From assembly GCA_029449245.1 (NCBI GenBank), contig JANATF010000012.1:1054001-1118000 (forward strand): a stretch of 64,000 nt of DNA, given 5' to 3'. A program made the translations under genes and the position numbers. The first letter of the stretch is position 1, and each line of letters begins with the position of its first letter. This stretch comes from Mortierella alpina. Taxonomy: Eukaryota > Mortierellomycota > Mortierellomycetes > Mortierellales > Mortierellaceae. The notes under the pieces were generated by a model. It did no database searches, was not told where the DNA came from, and saw only the letters and a list, made by a program, of their open reading frames with translations. Positions 12,701 through 25,084 of this stretch are shown one piece after another.

Positions 12701-12826
12701 TGGTTGCATTTGGATATTCCATTGACGAGCTTTGGAAACTTGGACATGACCCGTATGCGCGCTGTGATGTTGAATACTTTTGCCGCAAGTGGCCAGGTCG
12801 AGATCGATTACGTTTACTTTTCTTAA
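9728..12826 (+). CDS. Secreted polysaccharide-deacetylase-like protein with C-terminal carbohydrate-binding-like domain
   Basis: Exons 9728-10417, 10498-10644, 10746-10999, 11122-11626 and 11726-12826 encode 898 residues. The N-terminus (MKFKTLFLAVSCLVIPFTAA) is a clear signal peptide. An N-terminal alpha/beta domain of about 250 residues follows. The middle carries a TYDID stretch and SHSVSHSPN, resembling the Asp and HxxxH metal motifs of NodB-fold (CE4-like) deacetylases, plus a later HPTSH. A Pro/Thr linker near residue 690 leads to a C-terminal beta-rich domain (MVDDFSDPQRY...IDYVYFS) that resembles carbohydrate-binding jelly-rolls. Many N-glycosylation sequons are present. The probable role is deacetylation or binding of wall or extracellular amino-sugar polymers. 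Family assignment is by motif only, and a CE18/Agd3-like enzyme is an alternative. Intron 3 carries a T-tract of more than 20 nt before its acceptor. Confidence 0.75.
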
Positions 12827-14234
12827 AAAAATGGAACAAAGGACAAGAAGAAAGAAAAAGAAGAATATGTCAGTATAGCAATAGCATTTCATAGAGCTCT
12901 CATGAAGGAAAATGAAAAAAAAGAAATCATTTATGAAAACGAATATGCCTTCTTTCCAGATAGCTGTGTGAATCTTTGTTGCATGGTATCCTTTCCTTCA
13001 GGGACGCCATGCGAACTCTGCTGGTGTCTCCTCTATGGTGTGCAAACATCCCTACATTTCCCCACGATCCATGCACTAGCACCTTGTTGCCTCCAAGAAA
13101 AAGCGATGATTCACTTGTGGCGGAAACTTACAATGATTATCGATACTTTGTTCACACTAAGAAATGTGATCCGAAGATCTGATCTAGCCAGCGCCTTGTA
13201 ACGAGTTTTCATGAGAACCAACCTACACAGCTGCCGTCACCTGCGAGACCTTCTCTGATTCTTCATCTGGTGCACGAAGGAGAGAGAGAGATATCGAGGT
13301 TATTAGTCGGCTGATGAGGGTTTCTAGATGGGCACGGTTCTCATTCGGAGCACCATCGCTAAGCTCATCCCACTGACTCTTGCTTCTTGCAGTCTCTAGT
13401 GCAGGGTTGAGGCGTGTCGGCGATTTGGTTTGGCTTTATGGACTAGCAGCACATATGCATTCAGAAGCTACATTGCAAAAGCTCTTTGCACTTACTCGTG
13501 GCTCTTGAACACTCCAGGGTAGGGATCAGAAAGAAAGGAAGAAAGTGGGTATGTAGGCGTGTCAGCGGCCTGGTTTGGCTTTATGGGCTCACAGCACACA
13601 GGACAGGGCAATAGGCAAAGACGCAAAGTGCCGCAAATGAACGTACTTTTCTTTTAACTCGAGCCGGTTCGCAAGCAGCTAGCAGAACATAGAGAAAGGT
13701 CGCCTCTTGGGTGTTATAGTATCTAAAGCAGGGTTGTGAGGAAAAGAGAAGAATGAAGGGCGCGTAGCTGTGTCAGTATTATAATCCGTTTGGCTTCATG
13801 GGCTGGCAGTTCATGAACATACCTTTCTTGGCTTGAGCCAGTGTGCTGGCAGCCAGCGGAGCGAGAGAGAGAGAGGTCAGAGGTTGTTAGTCCGCTACCG
13901 AGGGTTTCTGGAGGGTCGCCATTCGCATTCAGAAGCAGCATTGCAAAGCTCAGGGCACTTATTCTTGGGTCCAGACTCTAGCTCGGGGTGGAGAAGAAAA
14001 GAGGAGAAAGAGGGTACACAGGCGTTTCAGTGACCTGGTCGGGCTTTATGGCTGGCAGAACATAGGCTCGAACGGTTCAAGACGCGTCAAAGATGGCGAT
14101 TTCCAGTCATTTGCTGTGCGTACTTCTGTCATTACTCAGGCATGGGAGTAAAACAGTATTCGTCGCTCTCGACAACTGGTCGCCATGAAAGATTTGCAAG
14201 AGAAAACACGAAAAGTGCAAAAAGGTCAAAAGAT
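12827..14234. other. Noncoding intergenic block
   Basis: No protein gene is supported between the deacetylase-like stop and the tRNA. The first 350 bp are AT-rich 3' flank. From about 13270 to 14080 the DNA is built of diverged repeat modules, annotated separately. The short open frames on both strands here are unrelated to any family I know. Confidence 0.5.
13270..14080. repeat. Diverged tandem repeat modules (~145-260 bp period)
   Basis: A core of about 45 bp (GGCGTGTCAG, a variable stretch, then GGTTTGGCTTTATGG and GCTGGCAGCACA) recurs at about 13410-13453, 13555-13602, 13762-13820 and 14019-14065. Two copies are preceded by a longer shared module: CATTCAGAAG, then GCATTGCAAA, CACTTA and a GAAAGA-rich stretch, at about 13457-13550 and 13926-14015. 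A GAGAGAGAG tract followed by GAGGTTRTTAGTC occurs at about 13281-13305 and 13866-13890. The copies are about 70-80% alike by eye. The order suggests old segmental duplication. No open frame is conserved between copies. Confidence 0.6.
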
Positions 14235-14259
14235 TGCGACTTGTGTGGATTGAACACAC

Positions 14260-14300
<41 letters not shown>

Positions 14301-14307
14301 AAGTCGC
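14235..14307 (-). tRNA. tRNA-Phe (anticodon GAA)
   Basis: A 73-nt intronless tRNA folds completely: 7-bp acceptor stem (GCGACTT/AAGTCGC), 4-bp D stem, anticodon stem TCAGA/TCTGA around the loop CTGAAGA, and T stem GTGTG/CACAC. The anticodon is GAA at 14274-14272. The A box TAGCTCAGTTGG and the B box GTTCAATCC match the polymerase III consensus. T-rich runs follow immediately downstream on the minus strand (TCTTTTGACCTTTTTG), suitable as pol III terminators. The discriminator base is A. Confidence 0.97.
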
Positions 14308-14714
14308 TTGGAAGCGATATGATTGGCTGGAAATTTGGGAGCAGAAGGCGGTAATGGACATGGACTGCTTAGCCGTTTGTAAATCATGTGCTATTGTTCC
14401 CGTGTAAATCACGTGATTTACAGCAAGAGCGCCTTTTTCCGCCGTTTACAGGCGCTACTGCCTTAGGGCCAGCAGGGAGTCTTCATGTGCATGACATTGT
14501 ACCCAGATACTTATGGATGACCATAGGCAAGCAATGCTGTTGGTGAACAAGGAGAGCTTTTGTGAGGGGGGACTGAGGACCAAAGCCTGGCTGCGTGACG
14601 TATGACTATAAGGCTGTGAGGCATATTATTTCAGAGCTCACGAGAGCCTCATTTTTTCGTCTTTTTCTCTTCACCACCGTCCTCCCATTCAATCTCTCAG
14701 TCTCTTTACCCACG
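14308..14714. other. Intergenic region between tRNA-Phe and UBC
   Basis: This 407-bp gap holds the divergent upstream regions of the tRNA (-) and the UBC gene (+). Besides the palindrome at 14404-14421, the last 70 bp are C/T-rich and end ...TTTACCCACG before the ATG. I see no further gene. Confidence 0.4.
14404..14421. promoter_or_regulatory. 18-bp perfect palindrome with CACGTG core
   Basis: GTAAATCACGTGATTTAC is a perfect inverted repeat about 100 bp upstream of the tRNA-Phe and 294 bp upstream of the UBC start. CACGTG is the E-box bound by bHLH factors such as Cbf1 or Pho4 in other fungi. Binding here is inferred. Confidence 0.4.
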
Positions 14715-16251
<1,537 letters not shown>

Positions 16252-16789
16252 AAGTGCAAACTTGACGATGTACTGAGGAGTGTGTTGGTGTCTTTCATTG
16301 TTACAACAGAAAATGCAGATTATAATAAACGCGAAGAGTCTTCCGTCTATACACTTTTTTTTGTCTTGTCGTTCTTGATGGTGTTTGTACAGAAATGATA
16401 TGTGCACGAGTGGTGCGTTCTATGTCGTCCTGACCTTTCTTTTTTCCATGTGACGCAGTTCGTGCCATTGTTCAAAGTCGCGCTGTCGCGGTCAGGTCGA
16501 AAAAGACACATGCTCAACGGTCAGTATTCAAGAATGGCACAATGCGAGCGAGATACATTTTTTTAAAGTATTTTTAGGGGACTGAGGACATAAAAGGACC
16601 GTGTCAAGTGCATTGGTTCGAAGGGGTGAGAGTTGTGATATTTTTTCTGCTTCGATGCCAGATCGATGTGAAGGGTTGGGTGTGTGGTGAGGTGAGAGTT
16701 ATGAGATCATTGTTGCAGCTCGATACCTCAGATTTGAAGAACAGAAGGGGGGCGGGAAGCAGAACTCCTCGGTGATAAGGACTCAAACC
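16252..16789. other. Intergenic region between convergent UBC and kinase genes
   Basis: These 538 bp hold the 3' flanks of two convergent genes. AATAAA-like signals (TATAATAAACG at about 16320) occur soon after the UBC stop. No gene is evident. Confidence 0.4.
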
Positions 16790-19700
16790 TCAGCATTTGG
16801 TGCTTGCAGATTCGAACCGAAAGAACTGACGTAGTTTCGTCAACGCCTTTCTCTTCTTCTTCAAGGAAGAGTCGAGCCCATCCATAATGGCATCTGACGA
16901 AGGGCACATATTGATCAGCACCACGTTATCTGGCTGCTGCATAGGCTGGCTCGGGCCGAACGCATTGGCATGGACAGAGCTGGTGCGCGAATGGTGGTTG
17001 TGATTAGGGTGCTTGTAAGGGTGGTGAGGGTGTTTGTCATCATAAGTGTTGCTTGTAAGCGTGTTGGACCGTTTCTGGTGGTGTTGCTGTTGTTGGTACG
17101 AGGAGGCAACACCTGCAGCCGCAGCGAGGAGGGCTTCGTCCTTGGAAGTTGGAGCCATAGGGGTACTTGGAGAAATGGTGGCCATGGTCTCTGTAGGAGA
17201 ATTTGCAATAGATGGCGAGACGTCGCTCATCTGATCGTCAAGGTCAAGATCCCGCGGAGCGTTGTACGAAGGCTGAATGGGTTGCTGTGGGTGCTGCTGT
17301 TGAAGCCGTTGCGGCTGTCGGTACGAAGCAACAGGTTCGTGCTGCTGGGTGTCATTAGTGCCTGGCGGGTGGTATGAGTGGCGGTTGTTCTGGTGCTCAG
17401 GACGGTGTGGCCGTGGCTGAGTGTTCACAGTCGGAGCTGCCATCGTCGTGCTGATATCAACGTTAGGATGAAATGTCGCCAGGCCTGTCGATCTTGCTTG
17501 ATATTGCGATGCCTGCTGCTGTTGTTGCTGCTGCGTACGGACCCCGGGTGCTGAGCGGATCGTAGCTGGGGCTGTGGACAAGGCTGGTAAAGCTGCCACC
17601 ATCGAATCCATCCCCTCGGCTCGCATCCATCGGGACCGCAGTACGTCGGTCAGGGTTGCCCGGCGTTTGGGGTCAACGGTCAACATCCGGTGGATCAGCG
17701 AACAAACGTCTAAGATAGCCACCGTAAAAAGTCGTTAGTGCCTCGTGCTTAGTGGTCGCATAATATATGCATATATGCATCTAAAGCGTTCTCCATCCCG
17801 CAACACCCATTCATACCGATCGATCCTTCCCTAGGCTTTTGATAGTTTCCTCGCTTGATCTGAGCAAAGAGTGCGGGTAGGTCGCTCGCATCAAACGGAA
17901 GCCTGCCGCACACCAGGACATATAGGATGACTCCAAGGCTCCACACATCGGTTTCAGGGCCAATGTAAGGCGTACCACTGACCATCTCTGGAGCCGCGTA
18001 AAATGGCGAGCCACAATACGTTGTCAGATGGCGGTCCTTGTGCCAGTTATTGCCAAAGCCAAAATCGGCCACCCGGACATTGCGGTCGCTATCGAGCAGG
18101 ATGTTTTCAGGCTTTAGGTCGCGGTGGACCACATTGTTCTGAACAGTGACAAGACAGAAAACAGACAGTGAATGCAGTGTCAGATATGTGCAGCTTTGGC
18201 GGCACCCAATGATAATGTTTCAGTGCAACCAATGTTTACCTCGTGGCAATAATGGATCGCCAGCACAATCTGCTGGAAAATCCTACGGGCTTCCCTCTCA
18301 TCCAACGAACCCTTGTTGGAGATGTAATCAAACAGTTCGCCTCCGGTCAGGTTCTCCATTACAATAAGGATCCTATAGTCGTCCTCCATGACGGTTTTGA
18401 CATCGACAATGTTGGGGTGTCGCAGAGTTGCCATCAATCTCGCCTCCCGTGTTGCATGGAGCCGTTGCTGCTCGCTCTTGAACGAGGCCTTTTCCAAGAT
18501 CTTGACAGCAACCTGCCGATCATGTGGTGAGTAGTCAGTAAACCTGGCTGGTATGATGTAGCTTCACCATAGACTTTAAAATCAAACTCGACGTTACCTT
18601 CTCGCCTGTAAGGTCGTTCTCCGCCAGAAGAACTTTCCCAAAGTTGCCCTGCCCAATCGTGCCAATATACGTGTAGCCTTGAATCTCACCATACTTGCGC
18701 CTGTATGACTCCTAGAATGTTAGATCGCAGAGTTGTGAATAAATGTGACGAAGTTTGATTTAACAAGGACGTTGACGGCCTTCAATGCCGTGGACTGACC
18801 TTGCTGCTGCCGACGTTGCTTAGCCTTGACTGGCGTCCTGAGGCGGGCTGGTGGGTCGTGGAGACAGACGTGGAAGGGTCGTTGCTACCCTCTCCAGATG
18901 TTGTGGAGGGGATGGGTGCCTTTACATTATGGAACTGTTGAGGAGTTGGTGCAGTGTGGGATCCAGAATGGTGACCACGTGTAGACGCGGATGAACCCTG
19001 AGATACGTTATGAGGCTGACGATACTGCATAGCGTGATCATTTGTGTTGCTGCTGGGTTTGTTCGTGTTGCCGTCAGCAGTGGAGATGGCATCGGGAACA
19101 GCTGCGTTCGCGACAGCAAAGCCAGGAGCTACCTGGGCGGCCACGGACTCGGCTTTAAAGCGTCGCCGTTCTGAGGCATGGGCCGGGATCTTTAGAGCAG
19201 CATCCTTCTGATGGGACAGAGCGTGGGGGAAAGCAACGGATGAATAGGGTCAGGAGGAAAGCAAGAGAGAGCTAGGTGGGCGGTGGAGCTTGATGTATGC
19301 ATTCATGCCTGCCCTTAACGGTTTCGTGACCTCTGGATACATACTAGCATACTCACCTCTGTCGCGCGGCTATCGTACGGCTTGGGAGCTTCTCGCACGC
19401 TGTGAGCACGGCTAGCCAGATGGCGCTCCACACGTGTGGCCCCGTGTGTCCCGTCGATCTCATTCGATTTTCGTCTGCGGTCATACTAACATTGTGTTTG
19501 GTGCCAGAGGGATGCAACGAGAGCAAAAGAAGGTATCTTAGATCGCACGTTGTTGCTGCAATTGCCATTGACCCGCGACCTCTGTCCTTCTTTTTGACAC
19601 AAAGGTATGAGCTGAGCGCACTGAAGGGAAATACAAGAAGGGATGCAGTCAGGCATGAAAGCCTTACATGATTCGAGTCACTAATCCGCATGCTCTTCAT

Positions 19701-19811
19701 GGCCTCCTGCGCTGAATTCCTCTCTGTAGCGTAAGCATCTGGCCGGACGTGGGTTGCATCCTGGCCTTGTGCCTGCCGAGAGCGCGATGGATTAGGAGCA
19801 GCGGTGTTCAT
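16790..19811 (-). CDS. CAMK-type Ser/Thr protein kinase (SNF1/MARK/KIN-like)
   Basis: Six minus-strand exons (19811-19668, 19207-18800, 18711-18598, 18512-18240, 18138-17817, 17709-16790) give 726 residues. After about 190 low-complexity residues the kinase domain runs to about residue 450. It shows GQGNFGKV (204-211), the VAVK lysine (226), HRDLKPEN (318-325), DFG (338-340), the activation segment TTYCGSPFYAAPEM, and DVWSLGVILYVL. TxCGSP and the overall sequence place it in the CAMK/AMPK-related group, near SNF1, MARK/KIN1 or SNRK. The C-terminal ~270 residues are Gln/His/Pro-rich and disordered, ending in a basic amphipathic KKKRKALTKLRQFFRF segment that could bind membrane. No UBA or KA1 domain is clear. 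Exon 1 and the long intron after it are the least certain parts. Another in-frame ATG exists at 19856 only as an alternative frame start. Confidence 0.88.
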
Positions 19812-20986
19812 GATGGGTGCGTGTGTATTAAGAGTGTACGTGAGGAGGGTATGCAACGAGAGCGCGTCTGGCGTTCAACGTGTGATGGTGGTGGGACAAA
19901 GCTTAGACGGGACGCACGCGCCTTTTTCAGAACCGTTGTGGCTATGGTATCGTATCACTGTAGGGAGGGTGGTGAAGAGACTGCAACAGGGTGTCGTGCG
20001 GCACTGGATAATTACTCTTCTTGTTCTCCCTCTACTAGTTTTCTAGTAAGGCACTAAGGACAGAGCAAAGGAAGGGTAAATACTGAACGTGGTTCAGAAA
20101 AAAAAAAGCGACAACAAGAAGGGCGATCGAGGCAACGGAATGAAATAGAGAGGAGAGGAGGAGAGAGAAGGAAGGAAGGCTGGAGGGGGATGATGGGGGT
20201 TGGAGAGCAACAAACACAGAGGAAGGCGTGGGCGAGAGACGGCAGCACAGGGCGGCAGAGCAACGGACTAAGAGGGACGGCTGTTGTGGGGTCGGTGAAT
20301 GTGCTTTATGCATTGTCACACTTCCGGTCAAAGTTGCAAGATCGTGCGCATTAGAGAGATGGAGCAGGCGCACGAAGGTAGTTCGAATCGTAACATCCTG
20401 CTTCTTGGCTCCTATGCGTCATGGCGAAGACTTTAAACAAACGAGAGAATGAGAGAGAAAAAAAAAGAAAAGCTCAATGGGGCGAAAGCGTTGGTCGTGG
20501 TGGAAATGGGAATCACATGTTCGCATTCCCAAGTGAGGGCGACTTGTATATCCATCGTCACCAAAAAGAACATACGGTGCTGGAAGGGCATCCGCCTCTC
20601 CAGCATGAGCCCTGCTGTCTCTGCGGCACAGCACAGCATCGACAGCATAGCATGGGTAGTATAGCGTGGATACCGATATACTAGCGAGAGCTTTGATCGC
20701 CGCAGGACACGGGGCCGAGGAGTGTCGGGCATTCATGGTCCTATGCGCAACATGAACGCGTCGAGTTATAGTTTCCCTATATTACGACCCGAGCTGACGT
20801 CATTAACTCGTCCGGCGAAGGACGCGCGTTTTAAAGCGATCCTGTCCTTCTCGTCTCCAAACCTTCATTCACGCAGCCTCGACCTATTCTACCCCGTCCA
20901 TTGTTCCTTGCAAGACACCACATCCAGCCTCATTCACCTAAACCCCACAATAGAGGACCCCAAAAAAAACTACAGCAATCGAAATC
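19812..20986. other. Divergent promoter region, kinase (-) / RPN12 (+)
   Basis: This 1.2 kb gap lies between two divergent starts. The part nearest the kinase is purine-rich on the + strand (GAGGAGGAGAG runs at about 20150-20190), which is C/T-rich on the kinase's coding strand. A TGACGTCA site lies near RPN12. I find no additional gene. Confidence 0.45.
20795..20802. promoter_or_regulatory. CRE/ATF-like site TGACGTCA
   Basis: A perfect palindromic TGACGTCA sits 185 bp upstream of the RPN12 start. bZIP factors of the ATF/CREB class bind this sequence in fungi. Regulation of RPN12 by it is inferred from position alone. Confidence 0.35.
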
Positions 20987-22237
20987 ATGGCCATCACAGA
21001 AGTCAAGCGCCTAGCACAGGCACTCAGCAAGGAGTACAACTCGCCTAATGCAGACCTTGGAAAGTGCGGCCAATACCTCTCTCAGCTCAAGGTGATTAGC
21101 CCTACAGTCGAAGAAAAAAAAAGAACCCGAGTCAGCAAGGAAGCAGTATTCCACCTTCCAAAACTCCATCAACAGGTTCACCTTTGCATCGACTGAGCAT
21201 ATTTTTTTTGTTCCTGCCTTTCATTAGATCGCTTTGATTGAGCTGTCGTACCTGACGCACGAGAACAAGCACAACAACATTGAGGAACTCACCCTTGCGC
21301 GTAAGAGAGATCTATACACCTATACACCTCGCAGTTTTTTTTTTTTCGCACTCTTTAAGATGGACTGACTAAGCAGAAACTGCTGACCCTTTAGGCGACG
21401 TCCTGGAAATTGGAGCACAGTGGAGTATCCGCACCAAGGACATTCCGTCATTTGAGAGATATATGGCTCAGCTTCAGACCTACTACAACGACCACAGCAA
21501 CCTCCCCGCATCTCCTCTGAAATACAATCTCATTGGACTCAACCTGCTCTGCCTTCTCTCCCAGAACCGGATCTCGGACTTTCACACAGCGTTGGAGACG
21601 ATCGATCCCGAGCAGCTACACAACAACCCTGCTATTCAGCATTCGATCAAGTTGGAGCAGTCGCTGATGGAGGGCAGCTATAACCGCGTCTGGAGCTCAA
21701 GGTCAGATGTACCCTCAAAGGAGTACCTCTTCTTCATTGACATCTTGATGGGTACCATCAGGTAAACGACAACAAGCCCTGGTTTTTTTTCCTTGTTTCT
21801 GACGAATCCAGCGGTTCAGTAGCGTATCTGATTTATTCATATTGCTGACCTCGTTTTGTCGTCTCACATTTTTTTTAGGAATGAGATTGCAAGCTGCAGC
21901 GAAAAAGCCTACACGAGCTTGCCATTGAAGGATGCAGGAACGCTGCTGTTCTTTACAAACATGGAGGATATCTTGAACTTTGCAAAGGAGGTAAAAGCTA
22001 CCACTCCCCTCCCCTCCCCCATGATCATTGGACTCGAGCTGCTTGCCCATCGATTGTTACTCACTCCTCATTGTGTCGCTGTGAATGCTCTTTGTTGTTT
22101 AGCGTAAATGGAAGGTCAACCCTGGAGAACAAAAGGCATATTTCCATTCGGATTCGGATGAAAAGATCAATATTCCCGCAGACCAGATCATCAAGCAGAC
22201 CATGTTCTACGCCAGAGATATGGACCGTATTGTCTAA
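20987..22237 (+). CDS. RPN12: 26S proteasome regulatory particle lid subunit RPN12
   Basis: Exons 20987-21091, 21228-21300, 21395-21761, 21879-21990 and 22103-22237 encode 263 residues, close to yeast and animal PSMD8. The protein is the last lid subunit added to the 19S particle and is mainly structural. The helical-repeat region holds ALIELSYL and DVLEIGAQWSI. The C-terminal PCI/CSN8-PSMD8-type part contains EYLFFIDILMGTIRNEIA, CSEKAYTSL and the ending QTMFYARDMDRIV, which resembles family C-termini. The start follows a C/A-rich leader (CGAAATCATGG). It converges on the quinolinate phosphoribosyltransferase gene, with 137 bp between stops. Confidence 0.95.
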
Positions 22238-22374
22238 AAGGCATCCTTCCTTCAGAATCTTAACCTCGCATTATCCCTCTCGTGATCCTCGTGGTGAGGT
22301 TACGACCATCCTGTGGAGATCTACTGCCAATAAACCAACATACAAAAAGAACAAAATATATTTTTTCTACTTCT

Positions 22375-23627
22375 TTAAGCATTCTTCTGGACCTTGAGGG
22401 AAAAGTCAACAAAGGAAACGCCCTGCGTCATGGATCCCAAGCTGATGATATCGATGGCTAAATTACAATCGCAAGAATAGAGAGAGAATGAGTCAGCCGC
22501 ATCCCGGAAAAATGGCAAAAAAAAATAGTTGAGGTCCTCTGTTTCATCCTTTTCTTACCATCACAGAAATAACTCTCAATGGTCTGTTCCGTGACTCCTC
22601 CGCTGCACTCAACCAGGACCTGGCGTCCCTTGGCCGCCCAGCGCTGCTTGATATTTCCGGCCGCAATCTTGAGCGCATCGCCCTCAAAGTTATCAAGCAT
22701 CACAATGTCTGCTCCTGCAGCAATAGCCTCGTCTGCCTCCTCCTCAGATCGGCACTCAACCTCGATCTTCAGAGAAAAACCGCCCACGGCTTTGGCCTTT
22801 TGCACTGCTGCAGTGATGGATCCAGTGCTCCAGACGTGATTATCCTTGAGCATGATCATGGACGAAAGGTCCATACGGTGAGTATCTGCGCCCCCAACGA
22901 GCATGCCATACTTTTCGACCAGACGGAATCCTGGAGTCGTCTTGCGAGTGCCCGCAATGACACCCTTGAAGCTGTTCTTCTCCTTCAAGAGGCGAAGACG
23001 GTGAGCCTGGGAGGCGATGCCACTGCAGCGAGCCATCATGTTAAGAGCAGTTCGCTCACCAATCAAAATCTGGCGGACAGGGCCATAAACGTGTGCGCAG
23101 GTCTGGATCGGCTTGAGCATCGCTCCTTCACTGACGTGCCATTCAACGCTAAAAGGAGGAGGGGATGGTGCATGCAGTTAGATCAAGCTGTCAGCGTTGT
23201 ACGAAAGCGCAGGCAGTTCACGAAAGGTTGCTCTAGCTAGATTCATTTGTAACACAACGGAGTGAATTCATTTTCCCATACCGGCACCCGAGTTGCTCGA
23301 AAATCTCTGTGAAGAAGGGAACTCCTGCAACGATACCCTGCAGGCAGTAAAGGGAGAGGAGGAAACGGAGGCCGGGAATATGAGTTGGTTTGACGGTATA
23401 GTCCATATGACATTGTTGAGGCAGCATGAGCTTGCTCGACGTTTTCCTGATTTCCTTACCTCGCTCTTGCCGTAGAGGATGGCGGTGGTCTCCTTTTCTC
23501 CCACGACATAGCCGCCATAGTCGAACGAGGGAATGTCCTCCTGCAGCCATTCGGTGATCTTTGTCTTCCAGTTGGGAGGCAAGAGATGGTTGAGAGTGTT
23601 GTTCTGGGGAGGTGCTGAGGATGCCAT
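22375..23627 (-). CDS. BNA6: Nicotinate-nucleotide pyrophosphorylase (quinolinate phosphoribosyltransferase)
   Basis: Exons (minus) 23627-23460, 23337-23282, 23148-22559 and 22457-22375 give 298 residues, normal for the family. The enzyme converts quinolinate and PRPP to nicotinate mononucleotide, CO2 and pyrophosphate in de novo NAD synthesis. Visible signatures are GIVAGVPFF, GERTALNMMARCSGIA, the substrate-binding GTRKTTPGFR and GGADTHRMDLSSMIMLKDNH, and the C-terminal VECSGGVTE and SLGSMTQG. The chosen start (MASSAPPQ) gives the usual length. An in-frame codon further upstream would add 52 residues of unlikely sequence. Confidence 0.96.
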
Positions 23628-23938
23628 GGGTGCTGATTTTGAGGTTGTGGAAAAGGAATGATGGTGCGAGTTGGATGGAGTGGAGGCGAGAAATATATAA
23701 CGCTCGCGAAAGGGTCCAACCACCTCCGGGTGTGACTGGGCGACAAAATTTGTGTGGGGAAAGGGGGGACAGCGGCTGGACACACCTCATGTTGATCTAC
23801 GGCGTGCGGCGGTTCACTCCGTTACGCAGCATCGCCGAACGACCCGTTCGCCGTCGACAACAAATACTACAAATGGGCATCCGGAAAGTGGTATGGACTT
23901 GACAACTATCTTTCTTATTACTTCCTTGATCCGTCCCG
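23628..23938. other. Intergenic region between SNARE and quinolinate phosphoribosyltransferase genes
   Basis: About 311 bp separate two minus-strand genes in tandem. It holds the 3' flank of the SNARE gene and the probable BNA6 promoter, with TATATT at about 23694-23699 about 70 bp upstream of the ATG. Nothing else is evident. Confidence 0.35.
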
Positions 23939-25084
23939 CTAATTTTTCATCAGAATGACGAGTACAGCAACCAAGCCGAGGATGATCATCCAATGACCTA
24001 TGGTCGCTACGAAAACAGCCGGCGCGTCAAGAACAACGATAAAAATAATTAGCGAGTCATTTTGGCATGACTGCAACATGCAGAGAACAACTGCGGAAAG
24101 GAACCCGTTTTTTGACCGCAACAAAGTCTTACCACAACCTTTGGTGCCCTTTGCGACCTTGGCGAGCTGCTTCCTTGCAATTCCTAATCGGCTCTCTGTT
24201 CGGTCTACGATATGGTCCGTGTCCTCCAGCATATCCATGTGCGTGTCCAGCTCATCGCCTATCATAAGACCAATCTCTTGTTGCCTGCCAATGGCCTCAC
24301 TCAAACGGTCCAAATTCTGGTCCTGGTCTATATGGGTGAAAAATAGTTTCAGTTCCACTGTTGAAACTTCGAAATGGCGCTTGTTTGCAAGCCATTGAGG
24401 GTGAAATACTGACCATCTACAATCCGCTGGTGCAACTGAAGCATCTGGCTGTTGTCCAAGTTGTCCACCTCGACCTCGTTATCTGAGAATCGCACAATCT
24501 TTGCGCGAGAGTGTTTTGTCGAGTTTTGGTTCAGTCCAAGGAGTACAGCTCTAGGAAGTACAAGAATATCATTGTGAGCAACTGGGCATGTGCCTTCTTA
24601 CATATAGCCACCTTTTCCCATGCTACGTGATAGACTACCTTGCATCTGCATCATCCTTGTCCTGTAGTAAAGCCTCTAGCTTCTCCAATTGCTGCTGCAA
24701 CTTGATAAGGGTATCTTCTCGACTGGCGAGTTCTTTAGATGGTCTACGAATCATAAAGCAGGCGACAAGGAAGACCGTCAGGCAAGGAGAATTAACGTGT
24801 GGGAATACGCGCAAAAAGGCAAGGGCGACTGTTGTATCGTGGCATTCAAAAGGAAGGTAAAAAAAAAAAGCAAAAAAGGCGTACACTGAGGCATTCTGTT
24901 CTGCCTGGGATAGCTCAGCCTCGAGCTGCTGTAGCCCTTCTCTGAGACGAGGCATGTTCTTCTCGATGGTCTTGTCCTGCGATGCGGAGCTGAGGCCATT
25001 GGCCTTGCACCGATTCCTCTCAAAGACTGTCACCAGGGTGCTGTCAGCAATCAGCCCAAGTTTTGAGCCCCAGCTTGCTTCCAT
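23939..25084 (-). CDS. SYN8: Syntaxin-8-type Qc-SNARE
   Basis: Exons (minus) 25084-24885, 24743-24639, 24550-24414, 24327-24133 and 24006-23939 give 234 residues. An N-terminal helical region is followed by one SNARE motif (DQDQNLDRLSEAIGRQQEIG to RLGIARKQLAKV) and a C-terminal membrane anchor (WMIILGLVAVLVILMKN). This is the layout of syntaxin-8/Syn8, which acts in endosomal and vacuolar fusion. At the position where animal syntaxin-8 has the zero-layer Gln (DEQ), this protein reads DTH. The exon 1 donor is inferred from frame (GT|A). The gene is divergent from the helicase gene. Confidence 0.9.

Noticed and set aside
19341-19400. A possible extra small kinase exon before GTGAGT at about 19356.
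   Set aside because: No acceptor choice gives a length that keeps frame without a stop, so it was left in the intron.
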